64,000 nucleotides of DNA, taken from NCBI RefSeq assembly GCF_900108855.1, contig NZ_FNXY01000009.1, forward strand, positions 186,001 through 250,000. The letters are read 5' to 3'. The notes under the pieces are model-generated. The model searched no databases and was not told where the DNA came from. It worked only from the letters and a program-made list of their open reading frames with translations. Shown here in pieces: positions 1 to 8,259 of this stretch. Each line of letters begins with the position of its first letter. Positions within the stretch are counted from its first letter, which is position 1. Both the position numbers and the translations under genes were made by a program. The DNA comes from Dyadobacter koreensis (GTDB lineage Bacteria > Bacteroidota > Bacteroidia > Cytophagales > Spirosomataceae).

Positions 1-784
1 CGGCAGCGAAAGGTTGTTCATACGTAAGCCGGGAAAATATAGAACCAATTCCGCCATTAATTTCGCGCTTTTTTGCATTTCCTTCTTTCATCCTCACATC
101 AAGAATCGAAGAAATACGTCCGCCATACTGAGCAGGAATACCGCCTTTGATCAGCTTGACATCTTTTACAACATCAGGATTAAACACAGAGAAAAACCCG
201 AAAAGGTGAGAGGAGTTATAAACCGGAGCCTCATCAAGCAAGACCAGGTTTTGCGAAATGTCACCACCACGAACGTTAAATCCGGAAGCTCCCTCGCCAA
301 CAGTGGTAACGCCGGGCAATAGCTGAATACTTCTGATCAAATCGACTTCTCCCAGAAGTGCCGGCATTTTTTTGATGGTTTTCATTTCCACCTTATTCAC
401 TGACATCTCAATACTTCTTACATTATCGTCTTCTTTCTTAGTTGAAATTGTTACTTCTTTCAAGTTTTCACTTTCATCCGACATCTCAATGTCGACCCGC
501 TGATCTGTATTTAAATCAACCGTTTTCGAAATTTTCTGATAACCAATGTAGGAGAAAACGACATTATAAGTGCCGTTAGGAAGGGTAAGCGAGTAAAATC
601 CATACGGATTTGTCACTACGCCGGTTTCAACTTCCTTCACATACACGGAAACGCCGATCAGCCCTTCTCCGTTTGCAAGATCCTTTACATACCCACTGAC
701 AGTATGTTTATTCTGCGCAGCTGCTGGCAAACTCATCACAAACAGCAGGAGCACAATCCATTTCTTGTGTACTTTATTTTTCAT
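1..784 (-). CDS. TonB-dependent outer-membrane receptor, N-terminal part
   Basis: This is an outer-membrane receptor of the TonB-dependent family whose C-terminal barrel lies beyond the left edge; about 261 residues are visible. The start at 784 is followed by a signal peptide (MKNKVHKKWIVLLLLF, then a cleavage region near AAAQ). A carboxypeptidase-regulatory-like beta-sandwich follows (VSGYVKDLANGEGLIGVSV...), then the plug domain with LLGEVDLIRSIQLLPG, a GASGFNVRGG motif and GGIPAQYGGRISSILDVRMK. That order is typical of Bacteroidota receptors. The substrate cannot be read from this part, and no SusD-like partner is in view. Family assignment is firm; specificity is unknown. Confidence 0.9.
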   Translation of the reverse strand, partial: MKNKVHKKWIVLLLFVMSLPAAAQNKHTVSGYVKDLANGEGLIGVSVYVKEVETGVVTNPYGFYSLTLPNGTYNVVFSYIGYQKISKTVDLNTDQRVDIEMSDESENLKEVTISTKKEDDNVRSIEMSVNKVEMKTIKKMPALLGEVDLIRSIQLLPGVTTVGEGASGFNVRGGDISQNLVLLDEAPVYNSSHLFGFFSVFNPDVVKDVKLIKGGIPAQYGGRISSILDVRMKEGNAKKREINGGIGSIFSRLTYEQPFAA

Positions 785-1048
785 GCTAAAATTTTGGTAG
801 ATAATAGAAGGCAGGCTTAGCATCTTTACGACCGGTTACGCAAAATTGAACTTTTCCTATCCTGATGACAATCGATCCGGCATTAACCCCCATTTATTTT
901 TAAAAATAAATTTGAGACGCGTTTCAATTGTTATGCAAAACAAGTGATAATCAGTTGAGAATAATACTAAAAAATGATAAACTGCGTAAAATGGAGAGTG
1001 AATGGAATATTATCCTATTTGCAACGTGAAATATGAAGTAGTACTTTT

Positions 1049-1549
1049 TTATGAAATTTTTATAACCGCTCCCGGATCGGTACAATTGTCCAGCAATTCC
1101 CGGGAAGTTTTTTGCAAAAGAGGATGAAGAAAATCAGGTGCGATTTCAGTAAGAGGAACGAGCGTAAACCTTCGCTCATGAAGTCGTGGATGAGGTAATG
1201 TAAGACGTGCGCTATCGAGTACCAGATCGTTGAAATAGAGCATATCAATATCGATCACCCGGGCGCCCCAGCGTTCATAGCGGATGCGTCCAAGCTCATG
1301 CTCAATTTCCAGAATAATTCTGAGCACTTCCTCAGGCATTAGTTCTGTCTGAACTTCCAGTATCTGATTAAGAAAAACAGGCTGATCCAGCACACCCCAG
1401 GGCGCGGTTTCATAGATAGACGAGGCAGTTCGGATAGCACCAACGCGCTCTTCAATCAATCCGGCCGCAGACTGCAAAATTTGCAGCCGCTCTCCAAGAT
1501 TGGAGCCCAGAAGTAGAAAAACATTTTGATTTGCGGAAAGGTTATGCAT
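1049..1549 (-). CDS. folK: 2-amino-4-hydroxy-6-hydroxymethyldihydropteridine diphosphokinase
   Basis: FolK transfers pyrophosphate from ATP to 6-hydroxymethyl-dihydropterin in cytosolic folate synthesis. The 166-residue protein has normal length for the family. It shows the N-terminal LLLGSNLGER loop, ETAPWG, QPVFLNQ, the catalytic WGARVIDIDML segment with its paired Asp residues, and LPHPRLHERRFTLVPL near the C-terminus. It lies downstream of rpmB on the same strand, but a strong hairpin terminator separates them, so it probably has its own promoter in the 1550-1636 gap. No other folate gene is adjacent. Confidence 0.95.
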   Translation of the reverse strand: MHNLSANQNVFLLLGSNLGERLQILQSAAGLIEERVGAIRTASSIYETAPWGVLDQPVFLNQILEVQTELMPEEVLRIILEIEHELGRIRYERWGARVIDIDMLYFNDLVLDSARLTLPHPRLHERRFTLVPLTEIAPDFLHPLLQKTSRELLDNCTDPGAVIKIS

Positions 1550-1636
1550 AGTCTATCCGGCAAAACAGTTCAATGATTTGTAATTCTTTACCTGATAAAA
1601 CGAAACAGACAATTCCTGAAATCCGGAGAATCGACG

Positions 1637-1671
1637 AAAAAAAGGACTCCCCGAATAAGAGAAGTCCCTTT
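1637..1671 (-). terminator. Rho-independent terminator of rpmB
   Basis: On the minus strand an imperfect stem of about 9 bp (GGACTTCTC pairing with GGGGAGTCC, loop TTATTC) is followed by seven T residues. It sits 20 bases after the rpmB stop codon. Confidence 0.8.
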
Positions 1672-1691
1672 CCAATAAATTCGCAAATTTC

Positions 1692-1931
1692 TTAGAACGT
1701 AAGTGTTCCTTTATCGTATGCTTTTTGGATCGTAGCTTCGATACCGTTCTTGTTGATTGTACGAAGAGCAGAAGTAGCTACTTTCAACGTAACCCATTCT
1801 CCTGATGAAGGAAGGAAGAAACGTTTCTTTTGTAAATTCGGGAAGAATTTACGTTTTGTTTTATTGTTAGCGTGAGAAACATTATTTCCAACGCGTGTTC
1901 TTTTACCAGTAATTTGACAAACCTTAGCCAT
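1692..1931 (-). CDS. rpmB: 50S ribosomal protein L28 (bL28)
   Basis: This is a 79-residue structural protein of the large ribosomal subunit, beginning MAKVCQITGKRTRVGNNVSHANNK... with the conserved KRKFFPNLQKKRF and LKVATSALRTINKNG segments. I chose the ATG at 1931. An in-frame upstream ATG at 1961 would add ten residues but lies inside the promoter -7 box. In many bacteria rpmB is followed by rpmG; here it is alone and terminated at 1637-1671. Confidence 0.97.
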   Translation of the reverse strand: MAKVCQITGKRTRVGNNVSHANNKTKRKFFPNLQKKRFFLPSSGEWVTLKVATSALRTINKNGIEATIQKAYDKGTLTF

Positions 1932-1958
1932 GACGATCAATTTTTCCAAATGAGGGTG

Positions 1959-1989
1959 CAAATATAGGAACTTATTATTTTAGTGCAAA
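1959..1989 (-). promoter_or_regulatory. Bacteroidota-type promoter of rpmB
   Basis: On the minus strand there is TTTG (1989-1986), a 19-base spacer, and an exact TATATTTG (1966-1959). This matches the TTTG/TAnnTTTG consensus of the phylum's primary sigma factor. Transcription would start near 1952, about 20 bases before the rpmB ATG. Confidence 0.75.
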
Positions 1990-2020
1990 TAAAAATGAAA
2001 GATATTTGAAAAAGAATGTG

Positions 2021-2707
2021 TTAGTATGTCATTCTGAATCCCACGCCGTGCACGTTATCAATGCGGATTACAGGGTCTGAGGACAGATATTTACGCAATC
2101 TTGAAATAAATACATCCAGACTTCTTCCCATAAAATAATCGTCATCTCCCCAGATCGCTTTCAGCAATTCGTCTCGTCGGATAACCTGATCCGGACGCTC
2201 AGAAAGATATTTCAGCACCTCGGCTTCCCGGAAAGTCAGCGTTTGCAAGCTACCGTTTATGGACAAAGTAAGTTTTTGGAAATCAAAACTGTAATTACCG
2301 ATCGTATTGATTTTTGGCTGAGCGGAGACAGGTTTTCCTGAATTATTCCGTCTCAAAATAACGCCAATCCGCAGCATCAGTTCCTGTATACTGAAAGGTT
2401 TTGTCACATAATCCTCCGCTCCGAGTTCAAGTCCTTTAATTTTATCTTCCTGCAAAGATCGTGCAGTTAAAAACAGGATCGGAACCTGCTTATCCGATTT
2501 ACGGATATTTTCAGCCAGCGTAAAACCATCCATTTTAGGGAGCATCACGTCGAGCACACAAATATCAAAATGTTCTTTATTGATAACATCCAGGGCTTCC
2601 GCGCCATCTTCGGCATGAACAACTTCATAATCGTAAGCTTCGAGATTATCCTTGGTCGCGAAGGCAAGATTCGGGTCGTCCTCGACGTACAAAATTTTCT
2701 TTTTCAA
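2021..2707 (-). CDS. OmpR-family DNA-binding response regulator (RprY-like)
   Basis: This cytosolic transcription regulator of 228 residues receives a phosphoryl group from the histidine kinase encoded 33 bases upstream. The receiver domain (residues 1-115) has the acidic pair D10/D11, phospho-acceptor D53 (CVLDVMLPKMDG), T81 and K103. The winged-helix output domain (about 130-228) ends with SRLRKYLSSDPVIRIDNVHGVGFRM. The overall sequence resembles the RprY regulators of Bacteroidota. It is the second gene of a two-gene unit after the kinase. The target genes cannot be told from sequence. Confidence 0.92.
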   Translation of the reverse strand: MKKKILYVEDDPNLAFATKDNLEAYDYEVVHAEDGAEALDVINKEHFDICVLDVMLPKMDGFTLAENIRKSDKQVPILFLTARSLQEDKIKGLELGAEDYVTKPFSIQELMLRIGVILRRNNSGKPVSAQPKINTIGNYSFDFQKLTLSINGSLQTLTFREAEVLKYLSERPDQVIRRDELLKAIWGDDDYFMGRSLDVFISRLRKYLSSDPVIRIDNVHGVGFRMTY

Positions 2708-2740
2708 TTTATTCGGTTTTAGGTTTAAAGCTTTTTATTA

Positions 2741-3985
2741 TTATTTCTGAGGGATCGAAATTGTAAATATGCTTCCTTTTCCCAACGCACTGTCCAATTC
2801 CAGATGCCAGTGATGCGAACGTACAATTTGTTTTACATAACTGAGACCTATGCCAGAGCCTTTTACATTATGCACATCACCCGAGGAAATCCGGAAAAAT
2901 TTGTTAAAAATCTTCTTCTGAAACTCCGGTGCGATTCCGACACCCTTATCTTCAACACAAATAAAGAGACAGCTTCTTTTATTAAAAGTCCTAACCACAA
3001 CTTCCGGCCTATCAACAGAATATTTGATCGCATTATCAATCAGGTTGGTGATCATGTTCCTCAAATGAAATGGATCAGCCTCGACACAAGGCTGCATCGC
3101 TTCAAATCTCAGCTTTACCTTTCCTTCAAACGGCAGTAAAATAGACTCTATAACGTGATGGACATCTACAATTTCTTTTTTCAGAACCAGGGCATGTCTT
3201 TCTGCCTTGGCCATGGAAAGCACCATTTCCACTTGATTCTGCAATCTTGCAATCTCCTCCTGAACGATATGGACGTATCGCTTATGCCGTTCCGGCTGCG
3301 TTGTAATAATATCCGAATTAAGCACATCTGCTGCAATACGGATGGTAGAAATCGGCGTCTGAAGTTCGTGCGTCATATTATTGACAAAATTCCGCTGAAC
3401 TTCCGACAAATGTTTTTGTCTTAAAATGACAAACAGTGCATAGGCAAAAAAACAAACGGCCAGAAGCACCAGCATAGATGACCAAATCCAGCCGTTCAAA
3501 TTTCCGACTATATATGCCGACTGCTGTGGAAACCGCACGCCGAAGTAATAGGGATATTTGTCGGTTTTGACCCAATTATTAATTTTTACGCTTGTCTTAT
3601 CATTTGTTTTTGTGCTTAAAGACATCCCGTAACGCATTCTGTCGGTCGTACAATCGTAAATTCCGATTTCAAAATCCGTGATCAGATTATGTTTTTGAAA
3701 ACTGTCTTTGATAAAATGTTCCAGCAGATCGGGTTGCGTGGTCGCATTCGTATTCACCAGAAAATATTCCGGTGATAATTGCTCTACGGGATTTGAAGTC
3801 TGCATTACGCCATTAACGGTGGCGAGCTCCTGCGCAACGTCCTGTAAAGCAACATGCGCATTCTGATTAAATTGCCGGTGACGCAGGTCGAGTGCCTGTT
3901 TTACCCAATAAATCTGGGTAATCACCACGCCAATAATCAGAAGCGCAGAAAATAAAGTAAGCCATCGAATAGAACGTCTCGGCAT
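2741..3985 (-). CDS. Membrane sensor histidine kinase
   Basis: This inner-membrane kinase of 414 residues is paired with the response regulator that follows. It has a first transmembrane helix at about 9-28, a periplasmic sensor region at about 30-165, and a second helix at about 166-188. The dimerisation H-box contains H206 in FVNNMTHELQTPISTIR. The ATPase domain shows NLIDNAIKYS (N box), EDKGVGIAP (G1), a KIFNKFFR F-box and GSGIGLSYV (G2). The sensor region matches no domain I can name. The kinase-first order and 33-base spacing suggest co-transcription with the regulator. Confidence 0.92.
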   Translation of the reverse strand: MPRRSIRWLTLFSALLIIGVVITQIYWVKQALDLRHRQFNQNAHVALQDVAQELATVNGVMQTSNPVEQLSPEYFLVNTNATTQPDLLEHFIKDSFQKHNLITDFEIGIYDCTTDRMRYGMSLSTKTNDKTSVKINNWVKTDKYPYYFGVRFPQQSAYIVGNLNGWIWSSMLVLLAVCFFAYALFVILRQKHLSEVQRNFVNNMTHELQTPISTIRIAADVLNSDIITTQPERHKRYVHIVQEEIARLQNQVEMVLSMAKAERHALVLKKEIVDVHHVIESILLPFEGKVKLRFEAMQPCVEADPFHLRNMITNLIDNAIKYSVDRPEVVVRTFNKRSCLFICVEDKGVGIAPEFQKKIFNKFFRISSGDVHNVKGSGIGLSYVKQIVRSHHWHLELDSALGKGSIFTISIPQK

Positions 3986-4045
3986 TGATAAAGTGATTAC
4001 TGGATAAAGTTAATGACTATCGTAGCTTATGCCAGTCAAGATTTC

Positions 4046-4909
4046 TTACATCTCTGTCTTTACATGATAATCAAAAAGCATTTCCATCGGCGACTTTAAA
4101 ATCTTTCCGGGCATCAGCCCTTTTTCTTCTAAAACTGATTTCAGAATATCCTGATAATAAAACGCGATTGAACCGGTAAAATGAATCGGATACATCTCGG
4201 CATCCTTATGTTTCAGAATATATTTCTCTGTAAAAAGAATAAACGCATCGCTGACCATTTTATGGATAAACGGATGTTTAATATTTTTTGAGATAAAATG
4301 TGAAAAAGTTGCAAAATAGCGATTTGGGAAAGGCTGCCTGTAAACTTTTTCCAAAACAGTTAGCCGGTTTGTGCCAGGATAACTTTCTTCAAATTGTTTA
4401 TCCAAATCTTCCGGCAATTCTTTTTGAAGAAAATGAACCAATAATGTTTTCCCAAGATAGGATCCGCTGCCTTCGTCGCCAAGCCAAAAGCCCAGTGATC
4501 CGATGGAATGGACCATCTTCTTGCCATCATAGAAAGTATTATTGGCACCGGTTCCCAAAATACATGCAATCCCAGCTTCATTCTGGCACAATCCTCTTGC
4601 TGCTGCCAGCATATCAGAGGCCACTTCTATAATTTCGGCAGACGGAATAATTTCAGCCAATGCATCATAGATAGGCCGGCTTGTCGTTTTATCTGCACAT
4701 CCCGCACCATAAAAAAATACCTGATCAATTGTATTATAAAGATAAGGAATGACTTCTTTTTCTATTATTTCCAACACTTCATCCTTCGTCTGATAAAATG
4801 GATTTAAGCCGCTGGAATGAAAACGAACAGGTGTTTTTCCGGGAACTGCCACCAGCCAGTCCGTTTTTGTGGAACCGCTGTCGGCGATTAAATAGGTACT
4901 TTGTTTCAA
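4046..4909 (-). CDS. BadF/BadG-type ATPase, N-acetylglucosamine-kinase-like
   Basis: This is a 287-residue cytosolic sugar kinase of the ASKHA fold. The phosphate-1 loop is near the N-terminus (IADSGSTKTDWLV), and a second ATP-binding segment reads CILGTGANNTFYDG followed by GFWLGDEGSGSYLGK, where the DEGS motif is typical of GlcNAc kinases. The last third carries HFTGSIAFYYQDIL. The likely substrate is an amino sugar such as GlcNAc or MurNAc released during wall recycling, but this is inferred from family. It lies 10 bases after the cytochrome-b5-like gene and 60 bases before the sensor kinase, all on one strand. Confidence 0.8.
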   Translation of the reverse strand: MKQSTYLIADSGSTKTDWLVAVPGKTPVRFHSSGLNPFYQTKDEVLEIIEKEVIPYLYNTIDQVFFYGAGCADKTTSRPIYDALAEIIPSAEIIEVASDMLAAARGLCQNEAGIACILGTGANNTFYDGKKMVHSIGSLGFWLGDEGSGSYLGKTLLVHFLQKELPEDLDKQFEESYPGTNRLTVLEKVYRQPFPNRYFATFSHFISKNIKHPFIHKMVSDAFILFTEKYILKHKDAEMYPIHFTGSIAFYYQDILKSVLEEKGLMPGKILKSPMEMLFDYHVKTEM

Positions 4910-4919
4910 ACTCTGATAA

Positions 4920-5156
4920 TTAAAAAGGTTCTGTTAATTTACCGATAACTTTAAACCGCTCAAAAACACGTTCTGTGTGAGGTGCGTCGCCCAGTTCCTT
5001 TGTTAGATCCTGGCCAGCCCAATGTTCATAATGGTGACCGTTTCGCCAAAGTCGGGAACTGGTTACATCATATATAAGGCCCTGATAAGCACACCATATT
5101 TCTTCGCGATCCTGCCCGTTTCTTAATGCGAGCTGGGATTTTGTATACTCTTTCAT
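4920..5156 (-). CDS. Cytochrome b5-like haem/steroid-binding domain protein
   Basis: This is a small soluble protein of 78 residues with a single cytochrome-b5-like fold. It begins YTKSQLALRNGQD and has IYDVTSSRLWRNGHHYEHWAGQDLT followed by APHTERVF. Eukaryotic b5 uses an HPGG histidine; here candidate ligands are H41/H42/H45 and H60, as in the prokaryotic predicted haem/steroid-binding group. No membrane segment or signal peptide is present. It is the first gene of a minus-strand run leading to the sugar kinase. Haem binding is inferred and the partner redox protein is unknown. Confidence 0.8.
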   Translation of the reverse strand: MKEYTKSQLALRNGQDREEIWCAYQGLIYDVTSSRLWRNGHHYEHWAGQDLTKELGDAPHTERVFERFKVIGKLTEPF

Positions 5157-5283
5157 TCACTTTGGTTTACCGCTGCGCTAGATACGTTCAATAATTATGC
5201 CCGGAATTTAAGGCGACATTTCAGATTATTTTGATAATAAGACTAAAAAATCTGAACTTGGCGTTTAATTAAGAAAATCATCC

Positions 5284-5745
5284 GTGAAAAATAAAATGGA
5301 AAGAAAATATACTTTGTTTTGGAGTATTATGCTGGTGCTCACATTGATAACAGCAGGTTGTAAGAAAGATTCAAAAAAACCCGTTTCCGAACGTATCGCC
5401 AAAACATGGACAGCCGAAACGGTAAAACACGGAACAGTGGTGGTTTACACACGTGGGGGTGCTTCTAATAACGAGGCAAGATATTCGGATTTTCGTTTAG
5501 CATTATCGTCAACAGGAACCGTCGCTTATACGGAATTTGATAAAAACACTTTTAACGGAACATGGGCTCTGGAAGGTGAAACCACGCTTGTTCTTTCAGG
5601 CTTAAATCCACAGCCAAGCGGAAGCAACGGGACTATTAAATTTACAATCAACTCACTGGAAGATAATAAAGTAGTATTAACGCGCCTAGATGGCAGTTTA
5701 AAAACCGGAAATACAATCAATCAATATACATTATCAAATCCATAA
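5284..5745 (+). CDS. Small lipoprotein with a lipocalin-like beta domain
   Basis: This is a predicted lipoprotein of up to 153 residues. The N-terminus is a type II signal peptide with lipobox LITAGC, so the mature protein starts at the Cys. The rest is beta-rich (FRLALSSTGTVAYTEF..., GTWALEGETTLVLSG, IKFTINSLEDNKVVLTR), as in lipocalin-like proteins of Bacteroidota. The first start is a GTG at 5284; an ATG four codons later (5296) is equally good. It is a single-gene unit closed by a perfect hairpin. Function is unknown. Confidence 0.75.
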   Translation: MKNKMERKYTLFWSIMLVLTLITAGCKKDSKKPVSERIAKTWTAETVKHGTVVVYTRGGASNNEARYSDFRLALSSTGTVAYTEFDKNTFNGTWALEGETTLVLSGLNPQPSGSNGTIKFTINSLEDNKVVLTRLDGSLKTGNTINQYTLSNP

Positions 5746-5800
5746 GTTGAGGCACGGTTTGAAAGCCGTAGTGAACTTTTAGGACTGAAATTTTATTCAA

Positions 5801-5842
5801 ATAGACGAAGCCATTTCCGCGGGAGATGGCTTCGTCTATTTT
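5801..5842 (+). terminator. Terminator after the small lipoprotein gene
   Basis: A perfect 14-bp stem (ATAGACGAAGCCAT with its complement), an 11-base loop and a run of four T residues lie just before thiL. Confidence 0.8.
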
Positions 5843-5857
5843 AGCTAACTTTGTAAC

Positions 5858-6880
5858 ATGGCAGAATCAAGAACAGAAATCAGCAATTTAGGCGAATTCG
5901 GTCTTATTAAAAGACTTAACGAAGGACTTAAAAATAATTTACCTGAAAGTATCAAAGGTATCGGCGACGACTCGGCCGTTATAGATCTTGGAACAGAATT
6001 CGGATTATTATCAACCGATATCCTTTTGGAAGGCGTTCACTTTGACCTTTCATTTTTTCCTTTAAAACATTTAGGGTACAAGGCAATTGCCATAAATGTG
6101 TCAGACGTGGCGGCAATGAACGGAGTTCCGCGCCAGGTTACAGTAGGTATCGCTTTGAGTAACCGTTTCTCCGTAGAAGCGGTTGAAGAATTGTACGAAG
6201 GCATGAAAGCTGCCTGCAAAGATTTCAATGTAGATCTTGTCGGCGGCGATACTTCTTCTTCGTTATCGGGATTATTTATTTCCGTAAGCGTCTTCGGACG
6301 TGTAGCGAAAGACAGAATTACTTACCGGAATACCGCCAAAGCAAACGATCTTTTATGCGTTTCCGGCGATTTGGGTGGTGCATATATCGGATTGCAATTA
6401 TTGGTGAGAGAGAAGCAGGTTTTCCTTGCCGATCCTAATATGCAGCCTCAGCTTGACGGAAAAGAATATGTGATTCAAAGACAACTCCGCCCGGAAGCGC
6501 GGATGGATGTCGTTTATGAACTTGCTGGTGCTGGTTGTATCCCGACTTCCATGATTGACGTTTCTGACGGTCTTGCTTCTGATCTTTTACATCTTTGTTC
6601 ACAATCCGGCGTTGGTGCGCTCGTTTTTGAAGACAAGCTTCCAATAGACGAGCAGACTTACATGGGTGCTGTCGAGCTCAATATCGGGCCGATAACAGCA
6701 GCTTTAAATGGTGGAGAAGATTACGAATTGCTTTTCACAATCCCGCAAAGTGATTATGACAAAATCAAAAACAATCCAAAAATCAGCGTAATCGGATATA
6801 TGACGGATAAAAAGGACGAAGTTTTACTTCATACCAAAGGAGACAACAGAGTTCCGATTACAGCACAAGGCTGGAATTAA
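5858..6880 (+). CDS. thiL: Thiamine-monophosphate kinase
   Basis: ThiL phosphorylates thiamine monophosphate to the active cofactor thiamine diphosphate in the cytosol. The 340-residue protein has the PurM-like two-domain layout. The N-terminal Mg/ATP site contains GIGDDSAVI, LLSTDILLEGVHF, the SDVAAMNG helix and VGGDTSSS. The C-terminal domain carries SMIDVSDGLASDLLHL and GGEDYELLFT. It stands alone between hairpins and is convergent with the aminotransferase gene. A TAACTTTG box lies only four bases before the ATG, but no -33 element fits it. Confidence 0.95.
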   Translation: MAESRTEISNLGEFGLIKRLNEGLKNNLPESIKGIGDDSAVIDLGTEFGLLSTDILLEGVHFDLSFFPLKHLGYKAIAINVSDVAAMNGVPRQVTVGIALSNRFSVEAVEELYEGMKAACKDFNVDLVGGDTSSSLSGLFISVSVFGRVAKDRITYRNTAKANDLLCVSGDLGGAYIGLQLLVREKQVFLADPNMQPQLDGKEYVIQRQLRPEARMDVVYELAGAGCIPTSMIDVSDGLASDLLHLCSQSGVGALVFEDKLPIDEQTYMGAVELNIGPITAALNGGEDYELLFTIPQSDYDKIKNNPKISVIGYMTDKKDEVLLHTKGDNRVPITAQGWN

Positions 6881-6931
6881 TTCAATAGTATATCAAGCAT
6901 TTCAAATGATACCAGAGGCTTTTTGCAAGCC

Positions 6932-6966
6932 ACCGGTCCGACGGCTTTTTTTGCCGTCGGACCGGT
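6932..6966. repeat. GTCCGACGG hairpin repeat, copy A
   Basis: A perfect 14-bp stem (ACCGGTCCGACGGC and its complement) encloses seven T residues. It lies in the convergent gap after thiL and may act as a bidirectional terminator. It matches copy D at 31819-31847. Confidence 0.8.
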
Positions 6967-7043
6967 AAGAAAACATCTAAACCAGCGGCTGGCTTAACAA
7001 AATTTTTTCAACATTTACAGTCACAAAAATATCAATTGTTTTT

Positions 7044-7077
7044 CTCCGTCCAACGGTAAAGAAACCATCGGACGGAG
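7044..7077. repeat. GTCCGACGG hairpin repeat, copy B
   Basis: A 14-bp stem with two mismatched positions (CTCCGTCCAACGGT with ACCATCGGACGGAG) has loop AAAGAA. It is closely related to copy C at 31781-31813 and sits just after the stop of the aminotransferase gene. Confidence 0.75.
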
Positions 7078-7082
7078 AGCAA

Positions 7083-7913
7083 TTATCTTCCCCATTCCAA
7101 AACAACTTTCTTAAATAAGTCTTGCAGCGAAAGCGTCCGTTGTCCTGCTTTTCCATCGCCGACGAGATTATCTCCGATTTGTACGATAGGCATCACCCAC
7201 TTCGTTGAACTTGTTGTAAATGCTTCGTCAGCCGTTGCCAGTTCGGAATATAACAGTGGGCGAACCTCTATTTTAAAATGTTCCTTTGCTAATTCCAAAA
7301 CTACTTTTCTGGTAATTCCTCTTAAAATATTGGTATCAGAAGTAATCAGCGTATCACCTTTAAAAATAAAAAAATTGCTTCTCGTTAATTCACTTATTTC
7401 TCCATCCTTATAAAAAAGCAGATCAGATGCGCCTTGCTCTTTCATTTCGTCTGCCATCAAAACCATATGTACATAATTGGTTGTTTTAATTTCCGGCAGA
7501 TCACGCACATATTGGTACGGCAAAACTTTAATTCCTTTCAATAAACCTGCCGGATTGTCCTGCGGCAACGCTTCTGTCCGGATCAAAAAATTAGGCTTCA
7601 CCACATGTACGCTATCAGGCGCATAACCGCCCGTTAACACAAAACGAAAAGCAACCTCCGGTTCTCCAGATAAGGCATGCAGATCTGCAAGAATTTCCGC
7701 AGCTTCTTCCTGATTTAATGGAAGGGGGAGTTTTAATAATTTAGCAGAATTTTCGAAACGCTGCCAGTAATCATCCCAGCGAAAAGGAACGCCGTTGTAA
7801 GTCCTGAAATAATCAAACATGCCATAACCGCGCAAAATGGCCAGGTCGTTTGATTTAAAAATAGTTGAATCTAAGGGAGAAATTTCTCCGTTGAAATAAA
7901 GATGAAATGGCAT
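7083..7913 (-). CDS. Class IV (branched-chain/aminodeoxychorismate lyase type) PLP enzyme
   Basis: This is a 276-residue PLP enzyme of fold type IV. It begins MPFHLYFNGEISPLDSTIF and has ILRGYGMFDYFRTYNG, an IKTTNYVHMVLMADEMKEQG segment that includes the candidate PLP lysine, SELTRSNFFIF, and DTNILRGITRKVVLELA. The final part has ATADEAFTTSSTKWVMPI. Class IV members include branched-chain aminotransferase, D-amino acid aminotransferase and 4-amino-4-deoxychorismate lyase (PabC), and I cannot separate these with confidence. The ATG at 7913 is preferred: the upstream in-frame start would translate through the 7930-7996 repeat. Confidence 0.8.
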   Translation of the reverse strand: MPFHLYFNGEISPLDSTIFKSNDLAILRGYGMFDYFRTYNGVPFRWDDYWQRFENSAKLLKLPLPLNQEEAAEILADLHALSGEPEVAFRFVLTGGYAPDSVHVVKPNFLIRTEALPQDNPAGLLKGIKVLPYQYVRDLPEIKTTNYVHMVLMADEMKEQGASDLLFYKDGEISELTRSNFFIFKGDTLITSDTNILRGITRKVVLELAKEHFKIEVRPLLYSELATADEAFTTSSTKWVMPIVQIGDNLVGDGKAGQRTLSLQDLFKKVVLEWGR

Positions 7914-7929
7914 TTTGTATTTTATTTTA

Positions 7930-7996
7930 GCCACGAATACACAAATGTTCACGAATTTACTCAAAGAATATTAGTGCAAATTCGTGTATTCGTGGC
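7930..7996. repeat. Inverted ATTCGTGTATTCGTGGC repeat
   Basis: The left arm begins GCCACGAATACAC and ends ACGAATTT. The right arm is AAATTCGTGTATTCGTGGC. The left arm has an extra eight bases. Arms of this sequence are familiar as dispersed intergenic repeats in Bacteroidota, although only one copy is visible here. The rest of the 346-base gap (7914-8259) holds only the possible promoter of the next gene. Confidence 0.7.
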
Positions 7997-8146
7997 GCAG
8001 AACAGATTAACGATATTCAAATATGGCAATTATATCATTTGATTTAATCAGCTGAACTAAATAAATCCTGACCCACTTCGTATTGCTTCATTTTCTGGTA
8101 GTTCAATACATTTAATTCAAATACCAAACCATTCATCCAACTAACC

Positions 8147-8178
8147 TTTGAGTTTATCAACAGGATTTAGCTACTTTG
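8147..8178 (+). promoter_or_regulatory. Possible promoter of the polyprenyl synthase gene
   Basis: TTTG at 8147-8150 and TACTTTG at 8172-8178 are separated by 21 bases. The -7 box is one base shorter than the TAnnTTTG consensus, so support is moderate. Transcription would start near 8185. Confidence 0.4.
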
Positions 8179-8259
8179 CGTAGTTCTCTTAAAACGAAAA
8201 AATTTCGGATCAAAATAATTCGTTTTCAATACAATTGAATACGTAGTAACAAACCGCGA

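Noticed and set aside
5846..5853. Exact TAACTTTG box four bases before the thiL start, suggesting a leaderless transcript
   Set aside because: No TTG is found at a suitable distance, and the region overlaps the preceding terminator.
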